Shown one piece after another: positions 48,668 to 56,156 of a stretch of 64,000 bases of DNA. Each line of letters starts with the position of its first letter. Position 1 is the first letter of the stretch. Both the position numbers and the translations under genes were made by a program. This DNA is from UBA1444 sp964521625 (GTDB taxonomy: Bacteria > Bacillota > Negativicutes > UBA1444): NCBI GenBank assembly GCA_964521625.1, contig CAZFSM010000007.1, forward strand, positions 1-64,000, in the 5' to 3' direction. The notes beneath the pieces are model-generated. The model had not been told where the DNA came from. It worked only from the letters and a program-made list of their open reading frames with translations, and did not search any database.

Positions 48668-49480
48668 ATGCAACGGTTTCAACGTCATCTTGATCATTTT
48701 CGGCGTTTGGATGATTTGGTGCAGGGCGACTCTTTCCTTCACAGGCTGTCTCCGGCAATAAAAGTTGTTACCACTTTAGTATTTCTGATTTCGCTTGCGT
48801 CTTATCCCCGGCATGAAGTGGCAGGGCTTTTGCCATTGACGCTATATCCGGTGATGCTGCTTAGCCTGGGCCGGCTGCCGGTTGCCTACTTTGCTGAAAG
48901 ATTGTTGTTTTTATCGCCGTTTGTCTTGCTGATTGCAATTGCCAACCCTTTTCTGGACCGCGCTGTGATGCTCCAAATTGGTATTGTGGAAATATCAGGC
49001 GGCTGGTTATCCTTTTTTTCAATCGTGTTGCGGTTTTTGCTGGGAGTGACTGCGGTGCTGGCGCTGGTTGCCACTACCGGAATTCATGATTTATGCTCCG
49101 TCCTGCTGCGGGCGAATGTGCCGCGAATTTTGGTGTTGCAGCTGTTGTTGTTGTATCGATACTTGAGCTTGCTGATGGAAGAGGCTTACCGGATCGAGCA
49201 GGCTTATTTATTGCGCGCCGGCGTAGGCAGGGGGATTTCGCCCGCTGTTTGGGGCTCGCTGGCGGGTGGTTTACTAATTCGTACCTATTCGCGGGCACGC
49301 ATCATTTATCAGGCGATGCTGTGTCGAGGATTTACCGGTGAGCTGCAGTTTTTTAACCCGTCTCGCGTCGATGGCGGATCGCTATTGTATCTGATTGGAT
49401 GGACGCTGTTCATTCTTGGTGTACGGATTTATCCGGTGGCGTATATATTGGAAACGATGGTTAAGGGAGTTTGGGGATGA
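48668..49480 (+). CDS. larQ: ECF transporter transmembrane (T) component LarQ/CbiQ
   Basis: A 270-residue membrane protein of the CbiQ family. Several helices lead to a cytoplasmic coupling region with A-Y-L-L-R-A-G (near residue 178) and R-A-R-I-I-Y-Q-A-M-L-C-R-G-F (near 213), the two short motifs that contact the ATPase. It links nickel uptake through LarMN to ATP hydrolysis by LarO. ATG 48668 follows AAAGGAA. It ends 4 bp inside the next gene. Confidence 0.9.
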   Translation: MQRFQRHLDHFRRLDDLVQGDSFLHRLSPAIKVVTTLVFLISLASYPRHEVAGLLPLTLYPVMLLSLGRLPVAYFAERLLFLSPFVLLIAIANPFLDRAVMLQIGIVEISGGWLSFFSIVLRFLLGVTAVLALVATTGIHDLCSVLLRANVPRILVLQLLLLYRYLSLLMEEAYRIEQAYLLRAGVGRGISPAVWGSLAGGLLIRTYSRARIIYQAMLCRGFTGELQFFNPSRVDGGSLLYLIGWTLFILGVRIYPVAYILETMVKGVWG

Positions 49481-50241
49481 GTCAACAACAGATTCTTATG
49501 CAGAATGTCCATTATACTTATCCGGATCAGACGCCAGCGCTGCAACAGGTTTCCCTTTCACTCGGGCAAGGCGAAGCCATCGCCTTAATTGGCGGCAATG
49601 GGGCCGGCAAATCAACCTTGTTGTCGCTGCTGGTCGGAATATTCTTTCCCACTTCCGGTACGATCAGTATCGGTGGACTGGAACTAACCCCTAAGACTGC
49701 ACCTTTAGTTCGGCGTAAAGTGGGGATGGTATTTCAAAACCCTGATGATCAGCTGTTCATGCCTACCGTATTTGCCGATGTCGCATTCGGGCCTTTGAAT
49801 ATGGGAATCGCGCCAGAACAGGCTTCGCAGCTTGCAGAATCAGCGTTAGCGACTGTCGGAGCCAGTGGATTGGCGAAGCGGTCATCGCACCGGCTCTCGA
49901 TGGGAGAAAAACGGGCAGTGGCCATAGCTGCCGTATTGTCGATGTCGCCCGAGGTGCTGCTGATGGATGAGCCGACGTCGGGCCTTGATCCCTGGAGTCG
50001 TCGCCAGCTGATTGCGCTCCTGAATTCGTTTGGTCATACTCGCATTATTGCCACGCATGACCTGGATTTTGCCCTTGATGTCTGTCAACGCACCTTGGTG
50101 ATGCAAAACGGCAGCTTGGTCGCCAGCGGGCCGACGCAGGAAATAATGCGGGACAAAGCCTTATTGGAGAGTTGCCGTCTCGAGTTGCCGCTGCGTTTGC
50201 AGGATTGCAACGGGAATTCTAGCGAAAAGCAGGAGGATTAA
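49477..50241 (+). CDS. larO: ECF transporter ATPase LarO/CbiO
   Basis: A 254-residue ABC ATPase: Walker A G-G-N-G-A-G-K-S-T (near residue 38), Q-loop F-Q-N-P-D-D-Q-L-F (typical of CbiO), signature L-S-M-G-E-K-R (near 138), Walker B L-L-M-D-E-P-T-S-G-L-D (near 161). It energises nickel import. ATG 49477 overlaps larQ. Downstream larE begins 1 bp after its stop. Confidence 0.92.
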   Translation: MSQQQILMQNVHYTYPDQTPALQQVSLSLGQGEAIALIGGNGAGKSTLLSLLVGIFFPTSGTISIGGLELTPKTAPLVRRKVGMVFQNPDDQLFMPTVFADVAFGPLNMGIAPEQASQLAESALATVGASGLAKRSSHRLSMGEKRAVAIAAVLSMSPEVLLMDEPTSGLDPWSRRQLIALLNSFGHTRIIATHDLDFALDVCQRTLVMQNGSLVASGPTQEIMRDKALLESCRLELPLRLQDCNGNSSEKQED

Positions 50242-50242
50242 A

Positions 50243-51073
50243 ATGGAATCAACAACCATCAAAATTGAGAAACTAAGTGAATTACTGCGGGAACTTGGCA
50301 GCGTCGCCGTTGGTTTTTCCGGCGGAGTTGACAGCACATTTCTGGCGGCTACGGCTTACCGGGTACTCGAGCTAAAGGCAATCGCGGTGACCTGCAGTTC
50401 GGACACACTACCGGAGGGCGAACGAAAAGAAGCGGCGGAAATTGCCCGAATCATTGGGATCAAGCACGTGTTCGTACAGCAAAACGAGCTGGAGTTGGCC
50501 GAGTTTGTCCGCAACGATGCGCAGCGCTGCTATTATTGCAAAAAAAGCCGGTTTGAAGCTTTGGTCGATTGGGCGGCAGCGCGCGGTTTTCGCTGGATTC
50601 TGGATGGATCAAATGCTGACGATGTTGGCGATTATCGCCCGGGGATGCGGGCGATAATCGAACTGGAAAAAGTGAGAAGCCCCTTGCTGGAAGTGGGCCT
50701 TACCAAGGCGGAAATACGGGAAGTTTCCAAGCAGTGGGGGCTGCCGACCTGGAACAAACCCAGCGCGGCTTGTCTTTCGTCACGCGTAGCCTATGGTCAG
50801 CCGATTACGGTCGAAAAACTAAAACAGATTGAGCAGGCGGAATTGGTGATAAAACAATATTGCCGAGGCCAGATTCGTGTCCGTCACCATGGTAATCTGG
50901 CCCGAATTGAGGTGGCGTCTGACGAAATTGCTCGGCTGGCTATACCGGAGAATGCCGCGGCGATTGTCCGCCAACTGCGTGAATTGGGTTTCGTGTTTGT
51001 TGCCGTTGACCTTGCCGGGTATCAAACCGGCAGCTTGAATCAGCTATTGACTGAGCAGGAGAAGACGGGTTAA
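50243..51073 (+). CDS. larE: LarE pyridinium-dithiocarboxylate synthase (sulfur transferase)
   Basis: A 276-residue PP-loop enzyme. F-S-G-G-V-D-S-T-F-L (about residues 21-30) is the ATP site. Cys177 lies in S-A-A-C-L-S-S-R, the position of the sacrificial Cys of single-Cys LarE. An extra pair, Cys96 and Cys99 (R-C-Y-Y-C-K), suggests the three-Cys form that can hold a [4Fe-4S] cluster. LarE adds sulfur when the nickel-pincer cofactor of lactate racemase and related LarA enzymes is made. larA, larB and larC are not in this window. ATG 50243 follows AGGAGG and is 1 bp after larO. Confidence 0.9.
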   Translation: MESTTIKIEKLSELLRELGSVAVGFSGGVDSTFLAATAYRVLELKAIAVTCSSDTLPEGERKEAAEIARIIGIKHVFVQQNELELAEFVRNDAQRCYYCKKSRFEALVDWAAARGFRWILDGSNADDVGDYRPGMRAIIELEKVRSPLLEVGLTKAEIREVSKQWGLPTWNKPSAACLSSRVAYGQPITVEKLKQIEQAELVIKQYCRGQIRVRHHGNLARIEVASDEIARLAIPENAAAIVRQLRELGFVFVAVDLAGYQTGSLNQLLTEQEKTG

Positions 51074-51118
51074 ACGCGATTTAACTGCTGGATAAAAAAA
51101 CTTCAACAGATGTTGCTA

Positions 51119-51155
51119 TTGACAATGATTAATTCCGAGCATTATAATCGGAATT
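51119..51155 (+). promoter_or_regulatory. cysK promoter with symmetric operator
   Basis: TTGACA (51119-51124) and TATAAT (51143-51148), 18 bp apart, are both full consensus. AATTCCGA (51131-51138) and TCGGAATT (51148-51155) are perfect inverted arms 9 bp apart that enclose the -10, a clear repressor site. A CymR/Rrf2-type cysteine regulator is a plausible binder because of the ATTCC/GGAAT half-sites, but this is inference. Confidence 0.7.
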
Positions 51156-51192
51156 GTAAAGCGCTATCGCGCTAATCAGGGAGGCGGAAAAC

Positions 51193-52140
51193 ATGGGCAA
51201 CATCGCACAGAAACTTACAGACTTGATCGGCAACACGCCGCTATTGGCACTCAACAGATATAGCAGGGAAGCTTGCCTGACTGATCCGATTATTGGTAAA
51301 CTGGAATATTTTAATCCGCTGGGCAGCGTGAAAGACCGGATTGCTTTTGCGATGATTGAAGCTGGCGAAGCGGCTGGGAAAATAAAGGCAGATACCGTGA
51401 TCATCGAACCGACTAGCGGTAACACAGGAATCGGTCTGGCGTTCGTCGCGGCCTCGCGAGGCTATAAATTGATTCTGACCATGCCGGAAACGATGAGCGT
51501 GGAACGTCGCAACCTGCTGAAGGCGCTTGGGGCTGAACTGGTGCTGACACCTGGCGCCGAAGGGATGAAAGGCGCAATCAGAAAAGCAGAGGAGCTGGCG
51601 CAAGCTAACCCGAATTCGTTTTTGCCCCAGCAGTTTAAGAACCCGGCCAACCCGGAAATTCATCGCAAGACCACAGCCAAAGAGATATGGCGAGACACTG
51701 GCGGAAAAGTTGATATTTTTGTTGCCGGGGTAGGGACGGGAGGAACCATCACTGGCGTTGGTGAAGTGCTGAAATCGCGTAACCCTGCCGTGCAGATTAT
51801 TGCAGTGGAACCCGCTGATTCGCCGGTACTGTCAGGCGGACAGCCTGGTCCGCACAAAATCCAGGGGATTGGCGCCGGGTTTGTGCCGGATGTACTGAAC
51901 CGACATATTATTGATGAAATCATAACGGTGAAAAATGACGATGCAATGGCAACCGGCCGTGAACTGGCCAGAACCGAAGGGCTGCTGATCGGGATATCCT
52001 GCGGCGCCGCCGTGTGGGCTGCGACACAAGTGGCCAGACGTCCAGAAAACAAAGGGAAGGTCATCGTGGTGATTCTGCCGGATACCGGTGAACGATATCT
52101 TTCGACCCCGCTGTTCACGGCGCCGGAGTTGTTGAACTGA
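51193..52140 (+). CDS. cysK: Cysteine synthase A (O-acetylserine sulfhydrylase)
   Basis: A 315-residue PLP enzyme: N-P-L-G-S-V-K-D-R-I-A (PLP Lys47), P-T-S-G-N-T-G-I-G-L-A (near residue 75), G-T-G-G-T-I-T-G-V-G (phosphate loop, near 178) and S-C-G-A-A (near 270). It makes cysteine from O-acetylserine and sulfide. It stands alone between a symmetric operator-promoter and a strong terminator. No cysE is nearby. Confidence 0.95.
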   Translation: MGNIAQKLTDLIGNTPLLALNRYSREACLTDPIIGKLEYFNPLGSVKDRIAFAMIEAGEAAGKIKADTVIIEPTSGNTGIGLAFVAASRGYKLILTMPETMSVERRNLLKALGAELVLTPGAEGMKGAIRKAEELAQANPNSFLPQQFKNPANPEIHRKTTAKEIWRDTGGKVDIFVAGVGTGGTITGVGEVLKSRNPAVQIIAVEPADSPVLSGGQPGPHKIQGIGAGFVPDVLNRHIIDEIITVKNDDAMATGRELARTEGLLIGISCGAAVWAATQVARRPENKGKVIVVILPDTGERYLSTPLFTAPELLN

Positions 52141-52160
52141 GACAAGCTTCGTTGTATAGC

Positions 52161-52209
52161 AAAAGCTACGACCGTCGTCCCGATGTGGGCAGCAGTCGTA
52201 GCTTTTTTT
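52161..52209. terminator. Bidirectional terminator between cysK and the selenium locus
   Basis: AAAAGCTACGAC (52161-52172) pairs with GTCGTAGCTTTT (52195-52206), followed by T to 52209. The A-run on the other side lets it also end the converging minus-strand operon. Confidence 0.85.
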
Positions 52210-52237
52210 CAGTCTGAAACAGCAAATTGCAGGTTTA

Positions 52238-52501
52238 TCAGAGTTTGTTGACAGTAACGCCGCGTTTTTCCATTTGTACCTGCTGTTCATCCAGCAGGTC
52301 GAGCGCCTGAGCCAGGGCCGTCATTTCAATTTTTGCAGCCAACCCCTGACAAGAGCTGCTCAGTTCGCGGGGAACCGGAATCATTGAACAAGCGATGCCG
52401 GCTGCTTTGAGGATTTTTTCAGCACGAAACGCGTGCCACACCGAGGGGAAGGTAATGATACGAATTGTTTCCAGCAAATGACGATCGTCCTTTTGTTTCA
52501 A
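52238..52501 (-). CDS. DUF3343 protein (putative Se/S carrier-like)
   Basis: An 87-residue protein. I-I-T-F-P-S-V-W-H-A-F-R-A-E-K-I-L-K-A-A-like opening, then I-P-V-P-R-E-L-S-S-S-C-Q-G-L-A (about residues 41-55) with a single Cys, match DUF3343, a family that travels with selenium and sulfur carrier genes. Start TTG 52501 has no good ribosome site; TTG 52477, with AAAAGGAC 9 nt upstream, would give 79 residues and may be the real start. Last gene of a three-gene minus-strand operon. Confidence 0.75.
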   Translation of the reverse strand: MKQKDDRHLLETIRIITFPSVWHAFRAEKILKAAGIACSMIPVPRELSSSCQGLAAKIEMTALAQALDLLDEQQVQMEKRGVTVNKL

Positions 52502-52510
52502 TTTGGGTGG

Positions 52511-52717
52511 CTATTTGCTGATTTGCAGTGTCCATTCCTCTTTGCCGTCGGAACAGTCGACCTTGTAGTGTTGCGATGCGGCGTATTTAAGAATGTTTTC
52601 CCGGGCAGCCGGTTCATCGATGATCAACGTAAGGTTGTCACAGCTAGCCAATGCATCGCGGGTCCGCAGCAGAGGAATCGGGCAACTATAGCCCCGTAAA
52701 TCTAATTTCTTTTCCAT
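52511..52717 (-). CDS. yedF: TusA-like sulfur/selenium carrier (YedF N-domain)
   Basis: A 68-residue TusA-fold protein: L-D-L-R-G-Y-S-C-P-I-P-L-L-R-T (residues 5-19) with the CPxP active Cys. Bacterial YedF has a TusA domain plus a C-terminal domain; here only the first is present, the second role being perhaps taken by the DUF3343 gene 9 bp downstream. ATG 52717 is fixed by AGGAAGGAG upstream; the open frame further upstream reads into yedE. Context with yedE suggests selenium trafficking. Confidence 0.85.
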   Translation of the reverse strand: MEKKLDLRGYSCPIPLLRTRDALASCDNLTLIIDEPAARENILKYAASQHYKVDCSDGKEEWTLQISK

Positions 52718-52733
52718 CAGTGCATTCTCCTTC

Positions 52734-53804
52734 CTAGGCAATCGATTCGACCAGTGTTTTTTCACGGAACAGCCAACCAATGGCGAAAGTAATCGCAATA
52801 CCGACACCAACCGCCAATTGACCGTTGATGGGAACTCCGGCGCCACTGGCTGCCATATTTAGTGTATGGGCGACTCCCGCGCCAGCCAACATGCCAAGTA
52901 CGCAGATCCCGGCGTCCGTGTTGCCTTCTGAAGCCATAATCAGCTGACGCAACGGGCAGCCGCCGAGCAGTGTGGCGCTGACGCCAACCAGGTAGAGGCC
53001 GAGAAAATTCCACAAATGCATGGTATGGGCCAGCGGTTGACCAGTGAAGCCAAGTTTGAACGTGCCAAAGAAAACATTGGCGAGCGCGGCGCTAACGAAA
53101 ATTAGTCCGTAAATCTTAAGCAGGGTAGTATCTTTGACCAGGAAAAAGTCCCGGAAACCACCACTGAGGCACATGCGGGATTTCATCGCGATGGCGCCGG
53201 TTATCAGTCCGGCGATCAGACTGATCAGAATGGGTGCATGCTGCGAGCCGGGACCTTGGGTGGAAAAATAGAGGAAACTGGCGCCGGCGGCAACTGCTGC
53301 AGCCAGGAGGGCGGCAAACAGTACCGGCAAGTAACCGGCCAATGCGACAGGGCCTGATATCGTCCGCGCACGTCCAAGGCTAAAGCCGTTGCGTAAAAAG
53401 ACAATGCCGGTGCCAATTCCTGCCAGGAAACCGGCCAAAGCGGTAATACCATTTAAATCGCCGCCGGCAAGACGCAATAATGCTCTGAGCGGGCAGCCGA
53501 GAAACACTAACGCGCCGAGCATCATCAACGCCCCCAGCATAAAGCGAATCAGCGGCGCCGAACCGCCCCGCGGGCGAAATTCCCCAGTGGTCTTCGACAT
53601 GACGAAAGCGCCGATGACCCAACCCATAATTTCCGGGCGAGCGTATTGTAACAAGGGGGCTTTGTGGATGCCGAGCGACCCGGCGACGTCACGCAAGTGA
53701 CAGGCGGCGCAGAAACCATAATTGCCGGGATTCCCTGCCTGCACCAACAAGACGGCGCCCAAACCAAAAGCAAGGCCCGCGACCACGATCCAAATAAATG
53801 ACAA
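52734..53804 (-). CDS. yedE: YedE-type putative selenium transporter
   Basis: A 356-residue membrane protein of the YeeE/YedE fold, in two repeated halves. Conserved Cys motifs are F-C-A-A-C-H-L-R-D (near residue 31), G-C-P-L-R-A-L (near 103), K-S-R-M-C-L-S-G-G-F-R-D (near 206) and G-G-C-P-L-R-Q-L (near 285). Together with TusA- and DUF3343-like genes this matches the selenium-linked YedE group, thought to import a selenium compound; related YeeE proteins import thiosulfate. Starts at TTG 53804 after GAGGAG. Divergent from the LysR gene. Confidence 0.85.
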   Translation of the reverse strand: MSFIWIVVAGLAFGLGAVLLVQAGNPGNYGFCAACHLRDVAGSLGIHKAPLLQYARPEIMGWVIGAFVMSKTTGEFRPRGGSAPLIRFMLGALMMLGALVFLGCPLRALLRLAGGDLNGITALAGFLAGIGTGIVFLRNGFSLGRARTISGPVALAGYLPVLFAALLAAAVAAGASFLYFSTQGPGSQHAPILISLIAGLITGAIAMKSRMCLSGGFRDFFLVKDTTLLKIYGLIFVSAALANVFFGTFKLGFTGQPLAHTMHLWNFLGLYLVGVSATLLGGCPLRQLIMASEGNTDAGICVLGMLAGAGVAHTLNMAASGAGVPINGQLAVGVGIAITFAIGWLFREKTLVESIA

Positions 53805-53834
53805 GATGAATCACTCCTCAATAATATGATTGCG

Positions 53835-53849
53835 ATAGATTATATCTAT
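53835..53849. promoter_or_regulatory. LysR-type T-N11-A box in the divergent intergenic region
   Basis: ATAGAT-TAT-ATCTAT (53835-53849) is a perfect interrupted palindrome of the form ATAG-N7-CTAT, fitting the T-N11-A rule of LysR-type regulators. It lies 31 bp upstream of yedE and within reach of the divergent lysR gene. In the rest of the 220-bp gap a likely -10 for lysR (TATACT, 53925-53930) is the only other signal seen. Confidence 0.55.
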
Positions 53850-54024
53850 TCTTATAATAACCAAATTCTATCACGCTGTTTGCGGTTACGTAAAGGGAAA
53901 AAAGGCTGCTGCGGCGAAAAATGATATACTGAAACACATAGCGTTGGGCGCGCACCGATTGGCGAAAAATAACGAATCTACCCATCGGGCCTGCTCGATG
54001 CGGCAGATTCCTTTGAGGTGAAGT

Positions 54025-54918
54025 ATGTCCTATTTACAGGCATTGGACGTTTTTATCGCAGTCGCGGAGGAGCGTAGTTTTTCGGCGGCAGCCAAAAGGC
54101 TTTCGCTCAGCCAACCCACAGTTTCCTTTCATATTGACAGCATGGAACGCAAATTTGGCTGTCCGTTGTTTGTGCGGACCCGTCGTGGCGCTGAATTGAC
54201 GGTTTATGGACGAACCTTGTATGACAATACTCGCAATGTACAGGAGCTGCTAGCGCGTACGGAACGAAAAATTCGCGATCTTTGTCAGGGAGTATCCGGA
54301 AAAATCACAATTGGCGCCGGTACCATTCCGGGCGAGTATATATTGCCGTCGCTATTGGCGCTGTTTTTGCAGCAGCATCCCGGCGTGTCAATAAACCTGA
54401 TTTCAGCAGACAGTCAGTCAATTTACAAGATGTGGCAGGCAGGGAAATTATCACTCTGTGTGGTTGGCTTTTTGCCGCCAGCCACTCTTTCGGCCCGCAA
54501 GCTCTGGACAGATGAAATAATTCCCGTGGCAGCAAAACAAATGCAGCTTTCGACTATCCCCTGGACAGCGGAGGAACTCTGCCGTTATCCGTTAGTTCTC
54601 CGACACGAAAGTTCCGCTTCGATGGCTGCAGTGCGAGGGGCGCTAAATTCGCTGGGGATTTCGCTGGATGAATGCAATGTTGTCTTGCAGGTAAGCGGCA
54701 ATGAGGCGCTGAAAACGGCAGTGAAAGTCGGCGCCGGGATTGGTTTTGTTTCACGTCAGGCAGTGATCAAAGAACTGGCGGAAGGCAGCCTGGTGCAAGT
54801 GCCGGTTGCGGAACTGCAGATCAAGCGGGATTTTTATGCACTGTTGAATGAAGGATTGGAAATGCCGGTAACTCTGGCGCTGTGGGAGTATCTGCTGGCG
54901 CAGCAGGACTTGGGTTAG
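54025..54918 (+). CDS. LysR-family regulator, probable selenium-locus activator
   Basis: A 297-residue LysR protein: N-terminal helix-turn-helix (F-S-A-A-A-K-R-L-S-L-S-Q-P-T-V-S-F-H, about residues 20-37) and a periplasmic-binding-like effector domain beginning K-I-T-I-G-A-G-T-I-P-G-E-Y. Divergent placement next to yedE-yedF-DUF3343 is the usual layout for a LysR regulator and its target, and a selenium-associated LysR subgroup exists. The effector is unknown. Start ATG follows GAGGTGAAG. Confidence 0.85.
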   Translation: MSYLQALDVFIAVAEERSFSAAAKRLSLSQPTVSFHIDSMERKFGCPLFVRTRRGAELTVYGRTLYDNTRNVQELLARTERKIRDLCQGVSGKITIGAGTIPGEYILPSLLALFLQQHPGVSINLISADSQSIYKMWQAGKLSLCVVGFLPPATLSARKLWTDEIIPVAAKQMQLSTIPWTAEELCRYPLVLRHESSASMAAVRGALNSLGISLDECNVVLQVSGNEALKTAVKVGAGIGFVSRQAVIKELAEGSLVQVPVAELQIKRDFYALLNEGLEMPVTLALWEYLLAQQDLG

Positions 54919-54942
54919 AATTTTGTCAAGACGATGTATACA

Positions 54943-54971
54943 TTGACATTTTTGGCCTGCTCAATTATACT
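54943..54971 (+). promoter_or_regulatory. Promoter of the riboswitch-terC unit
   Basis: TTGACA (54943-54948) and TATACT (54966-54971), exactly 17 bp apart; near consensus. Confidence 0.75.
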
Positions 54972-54984
54972 TGTGTTATAACTT

Positions 54985-55078
54985 AATACTGTTACCCTCT
55001 ACAGGGGGAGTAGCCGGACACCAGCGTCGTCAATACGGGGAAACCCCGGTTCTGGTGGCAACTTGATTATTGCAGGCA
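54985..55078 (+). ncRNA. yybP-ykoY manganese riboswitch
   Basis: The aptamer region contains AGGGGGAGTAGCCGG (55003-55017), the conserved GGGGAGTAG core of yybP-ykoY, then CGGGGAAACCCCGG (55036-55049) as a stem-loop and the closing TCTGGTGG/CCAGCG region. It is followed by an intrinsic terminator and a TerC-family gene, the usual regulon of this Mn2+-sensing ON switch. Confidence 0.8.
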
Positions 55079-55118
55079 AGACCTTGTTCCAGTTTTTTGG
55101 AACGAGGTCTTTTGTTTG
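55079..55118 (+). terminator. Riboswitch expression-platform terminator
   Basis: AGACCTTGTTCC (55079-55090) pairs with GGAACGAGGTCT (55099-55110), one G-T pair, loop AGTTTTTT, followed by TTTTGTTTG. Mn2+ binding would favour an antiterminator. Confidence 0.8.
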
Positions 55119-55193
55119 TGGACATAAGTGAACCGGCTATGACGGGAAACACAGTTTGTAAGAAATCCATGTGAGTGAAAGGGGATATCTGCA

Positions 55194-55895
55194 ATGTTTC
55201 TGTTTTCTGGCGAGTTTCTGTGGGGTCTGTTCGCGGTTGTCATGATTGATCTGGTATTGGCGGGAGACAACGCCATCGTGATCGGCATGGCTGCTAGGAA
55301 TGTTCCGCTCCAACATCGGCGAAAGGCCATCATGTTTGGTATGGGTGGAGCTATTATTGTACGAATGATCGCGACAGTTTGTGTAGTTTGGTTGCTGCAA
55401 GTTCCCGGTTTGTTATTGACCGGAGGATTATTGTTGCTCTGGATTGCCTACAAATTATTGGCTGAAGATCAAGGCGGCAAACATGAAATTGATGCGAAAG
55501 ACAGCCTGATTGATGCAGTAAAAACAATTGTGATTGCTGACGCCGTGATGGGGATCGACAATGTTTTGGGAGTGGCCGGCGCCGCCCACGGCAGCGTTCT
55601 TCTGGTGGCGCTCGGGTTAATGATTAGTGTACCGATCATCATTTGGGGCAGTACTTTGTTTATCACCTGTATCGAAAAATACCCGATCGTGATTTATGGC
55701 GGGGCTGGTATACTGGCTTGGACTGCAGCAAAAATGATTGTCGGTGAACCATTATTAAGTGATATATTCCAGCCGCTGCCTATTATGCAATGGATGGTCA
55801 TGGCGGCCGCTGTTGTTGGCGTGCTTGGTAGTGGCTGGTTGCGAAACCGCCCGGTGCTGGTTCCCATCCGGGTCAATGATTCGGATCAATCTTAG
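55194..55895 (+). CDS. TerC/YjbE-family manganese exporter
   Basis: A 233-residue membrane protein with about seven helices. The two metal-site motifs are D-L-V-L-A-G-D-N-A-I (about residues 19-28) and A-D-A-V-M-G-I-D-N-V-L-G (near 115). TerC proteins of this type export Mn2+, consistent with the Mn riboswitch in its leader. ATG 55194 follows AAAGGGG. Confidence 0.88.
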   Translation: MFLFSGEFLWGLFAVVMIDLVLAGDNAIVIGMAARNVPLQHRRKAIMFGMGGAIIVRMIATVCVVWLLQVPGLLLTGGLLLLWIAYKLLAEDQGGKHEIDAKDSLIDAVKTIVIADAVMGIDNVLGVAGAAHGSVLLVALGLMISVPIIIWGSTLFITCIEKYPIVIYGGAGILAWTAAKMIVGEPLLSDIFQPLPIMQWMVMAAAVVGVLGSGWLRNRPVLVPIRVNDSDQS

Positions 55896-55994
55896 AAAAA
55901 GAGCAGCGATTTCGTAACCACATAGCAGGTTTTTGGCGGTTTCCGTGGAATACTATCCCAATGAACGCATCATGCGGGTGCAGGAGGGGATTCC

Positions 55995-56078
55995 ATGGTC
56001 AAGTCTCAGCTTCAAATGAATTGCATTACTATGACTTTGGAGTTTGGTTATTTTAGTTTAATATTGTTAGTTTTTTAA
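55995..56078 (+). CDS. Possible 27-residue small hydrophobic peptide
   Basis: An ATG at 55995 preceded by AGGAGGGG (55983-55990) opens a 27-codon frame ending in TAA at 56076. It has a polar N-terminus (M-V-K-S-Q-L-Q-M-N-C) and a hydrophobic C-terminus (F-S-L-I-L-L-V-F). A strong terminator begins exactly at its stop. It resembles no family I know. It could be a real small protein, a leader peptide, or chance. Confidence 0.3.
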   Translation: MVKSQLQMNCITMTLEFGYFSLILLVF

Positions 56079-56117
56079 TTGTTCCGTCGGGGTTGCCTGC
56101 CGGAACAATTCTTTTTT
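56077..56117 (+). terminator. Terminator before the KDG operon
   Basis: AATTGTTCCG (56077-56086) and CGGAACAATT (56101-56110) form a perfect 10-bp stem with a 14-nt loop, then C and six T. Confidence 0.85.
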
Positions 56118-56156
56118 CATTTAAAAATTAGCGTAAATTAAGGCGGGTGTGCTCAA

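Noticed and set aside
47635..49480. Cobalt uptake for B12 synthesis
   Set aside because: CbiM/CbiQ homology alone would allow it, but the fused N-type domain and larE in the operon favour nickel; no cob/cbi biosynthesis genes are nearby.
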